Source of the DNA: a virus
Virus record (IMG/VR): IMGVR_UViG_3300032326_001552
Coordinates: 1-32,808 of that record
Direction: 5' to 3' (one strand)
Length of the DNA stretch: 32,808 nt
Shown: one piece after another, positions 29,941-32,808 of the stretch
How the letters are laid out: each line of letters opens with the position of its first letter
Position numbering within the stretch: the first letter of the stretch is position 1
Notes under the pieces: generated by a model
The model's database searches: none
Seen by the model: only the letters and a program-made list of their open reading frames with translations
What the model was told of the DNA's origin: nothing
Program-made: the position numbers and the translations under genes

Positions 29941-29975
29941 GCGCGTGATCGTCTCCCAACGATCACGCGCTTTTT
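29941..29975 (+). terminator. Rho-independent terminator, possible attenuator
   Basis: GCGCGTGATCGT (29941-29952) pairs with ACGATCACGCGC (29959-29970), a perfect 12-bp stem with loop CTCCCA, then TTTTT. A second copy of ACGATCAC at 29923-29930 can pair with GTGATCGT (29945-29952). That gives a competing hairpin upstream, as in attenuators. Confidence 0.85.
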
Positions 29976-30017
29976 GTTTCCGGCCATCAACCCTCAACCC
30001 TCAACCATCAACCTCCC

Positions 30018-30797
30018 ATGATTGCCTGGCAAACCACCCGCAACACCTATGAGGCCGCCGCCCTTGCCTCGCTCGACATCGCCCTGCGTGCCGTCAAAAT
30101 GACGCACTACAAAAGCGGGGCCGAATACACAGACTGGAACCTCGCACGCACCAGCAGCGTCGATCCAGATCGGCAGGGTCGCGCCTTCATCACCGGTGTT
30201 CTCCGGCGCGACTTCAACAACGGCAGCTTGCAGGGAGAACTCGCCACGCAGCCGCTGCATCCCTATCTGATCGCCCTGCGCACCATGCACAATCGTTCAC
30301 GGCTGCTCGATGCGCAGAAAGGCAAGTCCATGCGCCTCGTCGAGGCCGCGCCTGGCAGCTACCTCCTCGAGCACGGGTCTTCGTCTATGCCCCACGAAGC
30401 CACCCTGACCACCGCAGATCAAGACCTCGCGCTGGCCCTCATCGGTGTCGGTCATGCGCTGCTCACCCTCACGCACAACGGCACCGCGCACGTCTATACC
30501 CTGGCTCGTTACGCGCTCGCCCCTGAGCTCACCCCACACGCGCCGCGTGCCGATGCCCAGGTCAACATGACCGCGCTTCGCACCAACGCCCTCTTTCCCG
30601 CTCGACGCTGGGAACCCTTCGCCATCGCGATCCACGCCCTGCATTGCCTGCGTGAGTTGCGCAAGCACCAGCAGTCGGCTGGCTGGATCACCGTGGCGCA
30701 CAAAACCTACCTCGACAAAGGGGCCGCGTTCCGCGCCGACGCCCCAGGCCACACCCTCGCCAAAGTTCAGCAACGACTCGGCCTCCGCATCGCATGA
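30018..30797 (+). CDS. Tail-module protein, unknown
   Basis: This 259-residue protein was not recognised. It is rich in His, Leu, Ala and Thr, has no signal peptide or membrane segment, and has a helical C-terminus. The leader is CATCAACCCTCAACCC-type and G-poor. It overlaps the next start by ATGA (30794). Position before the tail chaperones makes a tail structural or assembly role likely. Confidence 0.5.
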   Translation: MIAWQTTRNTYEAAALASLDIALRAVKMTHYKSGAEYTDWNLARTSSVDPDRQGRAFITGVLRRDFNNGSLQGELATQPLHPYLIALRTMHNRSRLLDAQKGKSMRLVEAAPGSYLLEHGSSSMPHEATLTTADQDLALALIGVGHALLTLTHNGTAHVYTLARYALAPELTPHAPRADAQVNMTALRTNALFPARRWEPFAIAIHALHCLRELRKHQQSAGWITVAHKTYLDKGAAFRADAPGHTLAKVQQRLGLRIA

Positions 30798-31249
30798 GCA
30801 TCACCGACCAACACCGCGCCCTCGTCACCATGACCGACGAAGAAAGAACCTCACTCCAGCAACAAGGCTGGCAGACCGAAGTCATCCAAAGCCTGCACCA
30901 GCGCGGCTTCCGTCCCTGTCGGCCCGACTACACCGCCGCACGTTTTGAGGGGAACGACATGGCCGCTACCCTCGGCTTCATCCGTCAGACCACACTGCCG
31001 CACCTGCACATCACCGTCGAAAAAGACACCTCGCACCGCGTCGTGTTAGAGCGCATCGACACCGCCATCTTTGAGGCCGGTCTCAGTGCAGGCCACCAAA
31101 GCCTCGCCGCCTCTTTTATGAGCTTCTTCGACCGCTGCAAAAAAGTGCGCGTCATCCCAGATCAAAGCCTCGAATCCCGCCTCGCCAAACTCGAAGCGGC
31201 GAACGCAACGATCACCTCTCCCCACTCACCTCGCACCTCTCCCCTCTAA
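30794..31249 (+). CDS. Small protein before tail chaperones, unknown
   Basis: This protein of 151 residues is coupled by ATGA to the preceding gene. It reads as alpha/beta, with a Thr/Asp/Glu-rich start and a helix near the end (ESRLAKLEAANATI). No family was recognised. Confidence 0.5.
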   Translation: MSITDQHRALVTMTDEERTSLQQQGWQTEVIQSLHQRGFRPCRPDYTAARFEGNDMAATLGFIRQTTLPHLHITVEKDTSHRVVLERIDTAIFEAGLSAGHQSLAASFMSFFDRCKKVRVIPDQSLESRLAKLEAANATITSPHSPRTSPL

Positions 31250-31260
31250 CACCCACCCCC

Positions 31261-31728
31261 ATGCACCTCCCCACCGACCCCGCACCCACGACCTCACCGC
31301 CGCCGGTGAACCTCACCGACACCGCGCCACTCATCACCGCTGAGCAGCGCGAGACCGACTTCAATCGCCTCTTCGCCTGGCATGGCGTCGAGATCGCCAT
31401 CACGCTCACCAACGAACTTTATTACCGTGAGCTCCGCGTCCACATGAATGCGCCCGCCTTGGGCTCATATGATACCATGGGCGACTTCGCGCCCGAGGCC
31501 GCCCGCGTCATTTATTGTGCGCACCTCGAAGCCGCCGCCATCCGCCAGCTCCGGCTCATGAGTGCCGAGCTGCAAATCGCCATGCATGATGCTTGGGTCC
31601 TCAAAAACATCGCCCTCCATGAGATCGCCGCTGTGTCGCGTCTCGCCCAAGAAATGCAGGAATGCGTGGCGCGTGCCCGTGCCTCCGTTTTGCCCACCGG
31701 TGACAGCGTTGACGGCTCGGGAAACTAG
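31261..31728 (+). CDS. Tail assembly chaperone, G-type (upstream frame of frameshift pair)
   Basis: This protein of 155 residues lies just before the tape measure, where siphophages encode tail assembly chaperones that hold the tape measure unfolded. The N-terminal 35 residues are Pro/Thr-rich and the body is helical, with Leu- and Ala-rich segments. Its last codons read TCG GGA AAC TAG. The heptamer GGGAAAC is in the X XXY YYZ phase that favours -1 slippage. A slip would bypass the TAG and enter the 31731 frame to give a G-GT fusion of about 207 residues. Confidence 0.7.
   Translation: MHLPTDPAPTTSPPPVNLTDTAPLITAEQRETDFNRLFAWHGVEIAITLTNELYYRELRVHMNAPALGSYDTMGDFAPEAARVIYCAHLEAAAIRQLRLMSAELQIAMHDAWVLKNIALHEIAAVSRLAQEMQECVARARASVLPTGDSVDGSGN
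31719..31725 (+). promoter_or_regulatory. GGGAAAC slippery heptamer for -1 ribosomal frameshifting
   Basis: The heptamer is read as TCG GGA AAC TAG in the upstream frame. After a -1 slip it continues GGG AAA CTA GCC ATG. A GCGAG/CTCGC stem (31747-31751, 31764-31768) starts 21 nt downstream and may stimulate slippage. The lambda G-GT site is GGGAAAG. Confidence 0.7.
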
Positions 31729-31730
31729 CC

Positions 31731-31883
31731 ATGCCACCCGTGACCTGCGAGATCATCTCCGACCTCGCTCAGCTCACCGGGTGGCAGGAAGCCACCATTC
31801 AAGACATGCCGCTGCATCGCGCCCTCTACTACCAGCTCAAAGCCGCCAACATTCGCGGCGTGATGTGTCAGTGGTCGCTTTGA
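31731..31883 (+). CDS. Tail assembly chaperone, GT-type extension (downstream frame)
   Basis: This short 50-codon frame lies in the -1 phase relative to the 31261 gene and begins 2 nt after its TAG. Its sequence, with ISDLAQLTGW, then IQDMPLHRALYYQ, resembles the T domain of siphophage chaperones, which has a Trp followed by a Met/Pro/Leu-rich helix. It is most likely translated as the end of a frameshift fusion. It also has its own ATG at 31731 but no ribosome-binding site. Its stop TGA is part of the next TTTGACA element. Confidence 0.65.
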   Translation: MPPVTCEIISDLAQLTGWQEATIQDMPLHRALYYQLKAANIRGVMCQWSL

Positions 31884-31900
31884 CACGCGAGCCTCGTCAA
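31879..31900 (+). promoter_or_regulatory. WTTGACA element before tape measure
   Basis: TTTGACA at 31879-31885 contains the stop of the preceding frame and lies 31 nt before ATG 31917. TTGAC (31880-31884) pairs with GTCAA (31896-31900). The distance to the start is longer than in most members. Confidence 0.35.
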
Positions 31901-31916
31901 CCTCTGACGATCCCCC

Positions 31917-32808
31917 ATGGCAAACGACGCAACAGTCAAATTTGGCTACGACGGCACCGCGCTCAATCGCGGTCTCGCGCAGCAAGAAACCAAGCTCAAA
32001 GGCTTCGCCTCCACCACTGAGCGCAGCTTTCGCGGTGCCCAGGCAGCCATCGGGGGCCTCGGCCTCGGCATCCTGGCCCGCGAAGGTGTGCGCGTCGTCG
32101 CCGCCTTCGACCGCATGACGCGTGGCATGACCACACTCGAAGGCAGCGCCACGGGGGCCAAATTCCGCATGGACGAACTACGCGAGGCCTCGAAGCTCCC
32201 TGGCCTCGACTTCGAACAAGCGGTGCAGGGGGACATCCGCCTGCGCAGCGTCGGTGTCAGCGCTGAGCTTTCCAAGAAGGCGCTCATCGAGATGGGCAAT
32301 GCCCTCAGCCTCGCTGGTGGAACCTCCGCCGACCTCGATGGCGTGGTGCTGGCCCTCACGCAGATCATCAGCAAAGGCAAAGTCAGCGCGGAGGAAATCA
32401 ACCAGATCGCCGAGCGTGTGCCGCAGGTCCGCGCCGTCATGCAAGACATGTTCGGCACCGCCGACACCGAGACGCTGCAAAAGATGAACATCGACGCGGA
32501 GACCTTCGTCGCCACGCTCGTCGAAGGCTTCGGCAAGCTCGAGCGTGCGCAGGCCGGTCTCGATGAAAAGATGAACGACTTCAGCGCCTCCCTGCGAACC
32601 GCCTCCACGGCTTTGCTCGAAGGCCTCGTCGGCAAAGGCTCCGAAGGTTTGTCTCGCCTCGGAGGAGTGCTGGATGCCAACAACGACAAGCTGCGCGAAG
32701 CAGGTCAATGGCTCGGCAACACCGCCTCCGGCGTCGCGGAATGGTTTGTGAATGCCGGAGACGCCATCGGCTTCATGGCCTCAGATTTGATGCGTGCCAT
32801 CGGTTACA
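31917..32808 (+). CDS. Tail tape measure protein, N-terminal part (continues at 1-1013)
   Basis: The frame opens at ATG 31917, runs off the window end and continues in phase at position 3, giving 593 residues. Residues about 20-230 match the conserved tape measure domain of siphophages. They include VKFGYDGTALNRGLAQQE near the start, a GIGGLGLGILAREG-like helix, and a region with FDRMTRGMTTLEGSA. The KGKVSAEEINQIAERVP motif is widely conserved in this domain. The gene follows the chaperone pair, as expected. The window ends inside this gene because of where the circle was opened. Confidence 0.88.
   Translation, partial: MANDATVKFGYDGTALNRGLAQQETKLKGFASTTERSFRGAQAAIGGLGLGILAREGVRVVAAFDRMTRGMTTLEGSATGAKFRMDELREASKLPGLDFEQAVQGDIRLRSVGVSAELSKKALIEMGNALSLAGGTSADLDGVVLALTQIISKGKVSAEEINQIAERVPQVRAVMQDMFGTADTETLQKMNIDAETFVATLVEGFGKLERAQAGLDEKMNDFSASLRTASTALLEGLVGKGSEGLSRLGGVLDANNDKLREAGQWLGNTASGVAEWFVNAGDAIGFMASDLMRAIGY
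32686..32808. repeat. Terminal direct repeat, right copy
   Basis: It is identical to bases 1-123. It shows that the sequence closes on itself. Confidence 0.95.

Overview
The window is a complete temperate double-stranded DNA phage genome, or an excised prophage, with siphovirus (non-contractile tail) character. The first 123 bases are repeated exactly as the last 123, so the sequence is a circular molecule of 32,685 bp opened inside the tail tape-measure gene. The attachment site is the 3' half of a proline tRNA gene beside a tyrosine integrase, which marks the phage as temperate. The host cannot be named with certainty. High G+C, late genes without Shine-Dalgarno sites, CA-rich spacers of the ACCATCA type and short GACA-type start motifs suggest a Verrucomicrobiota bacterium (Prosthecobacter-like). 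This is a weak inference from general sequence style.

Starting from the putative cos/ori region (about 18,991-19,470), the order is lambda-like. The head module holds small and large terminase (19,471-21,947), a gpW-sized protein, a lambda-family portal, a ClpP-type protease with a scaffold-like tail, and a P22-type coat protein followed by a strong terminator. The connector and tail module (26,525-32,808, continuing at 1-1,013) holds connector candidates, a decoration protein, tail terminator and tube candidates, a G/GT tail-assembly chaperone pair with a GGGAAAC slippery site, and the tape measure. Tail-tip and fibre genes follow (1,050-6,575), then an exported protein, a lysis cassette (7,040-8,274), and the integrase on the minus strand with attP (8,260-9,511).

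The control region lies at 9,530-10,656. Two divergently transcribed, related ribbon-helix-helix proteins flank an 87-bp intergenic segment with two operator-like dyads 32 bp apart and two near-leaderless promoters. No CI/Cro-type helix-turn-helix protein was seen, so this looks like a lysis-lysogeny switch built from RHH proteins. A membrane zinc-ribbon gene lies behind the presumed repressor. The early operon (10,760-18,990) encodes small unknown proteins coupled by ATGA/GTGA overlaps, two atypical cargo-like genes, a ParB-like protein, a CHC2/Toprim primase and a P-loop helicase.

The items that most deserve a second look are these. Ten late genes carry a WTTGACA element near their starts, and in several of them a different but self-complementary pair of arms spans the start codon. 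The RHH/RHH switch appears new in layout. A methyltransferase-like cargo gene is flanked by 12-bp direct repeats that preserve ATGA coupling. There is a programmed -1 frameshift site. An inverted-repeat cluster precedes the terminase. GC skew switches sign at attP and again in the small terminase gene.
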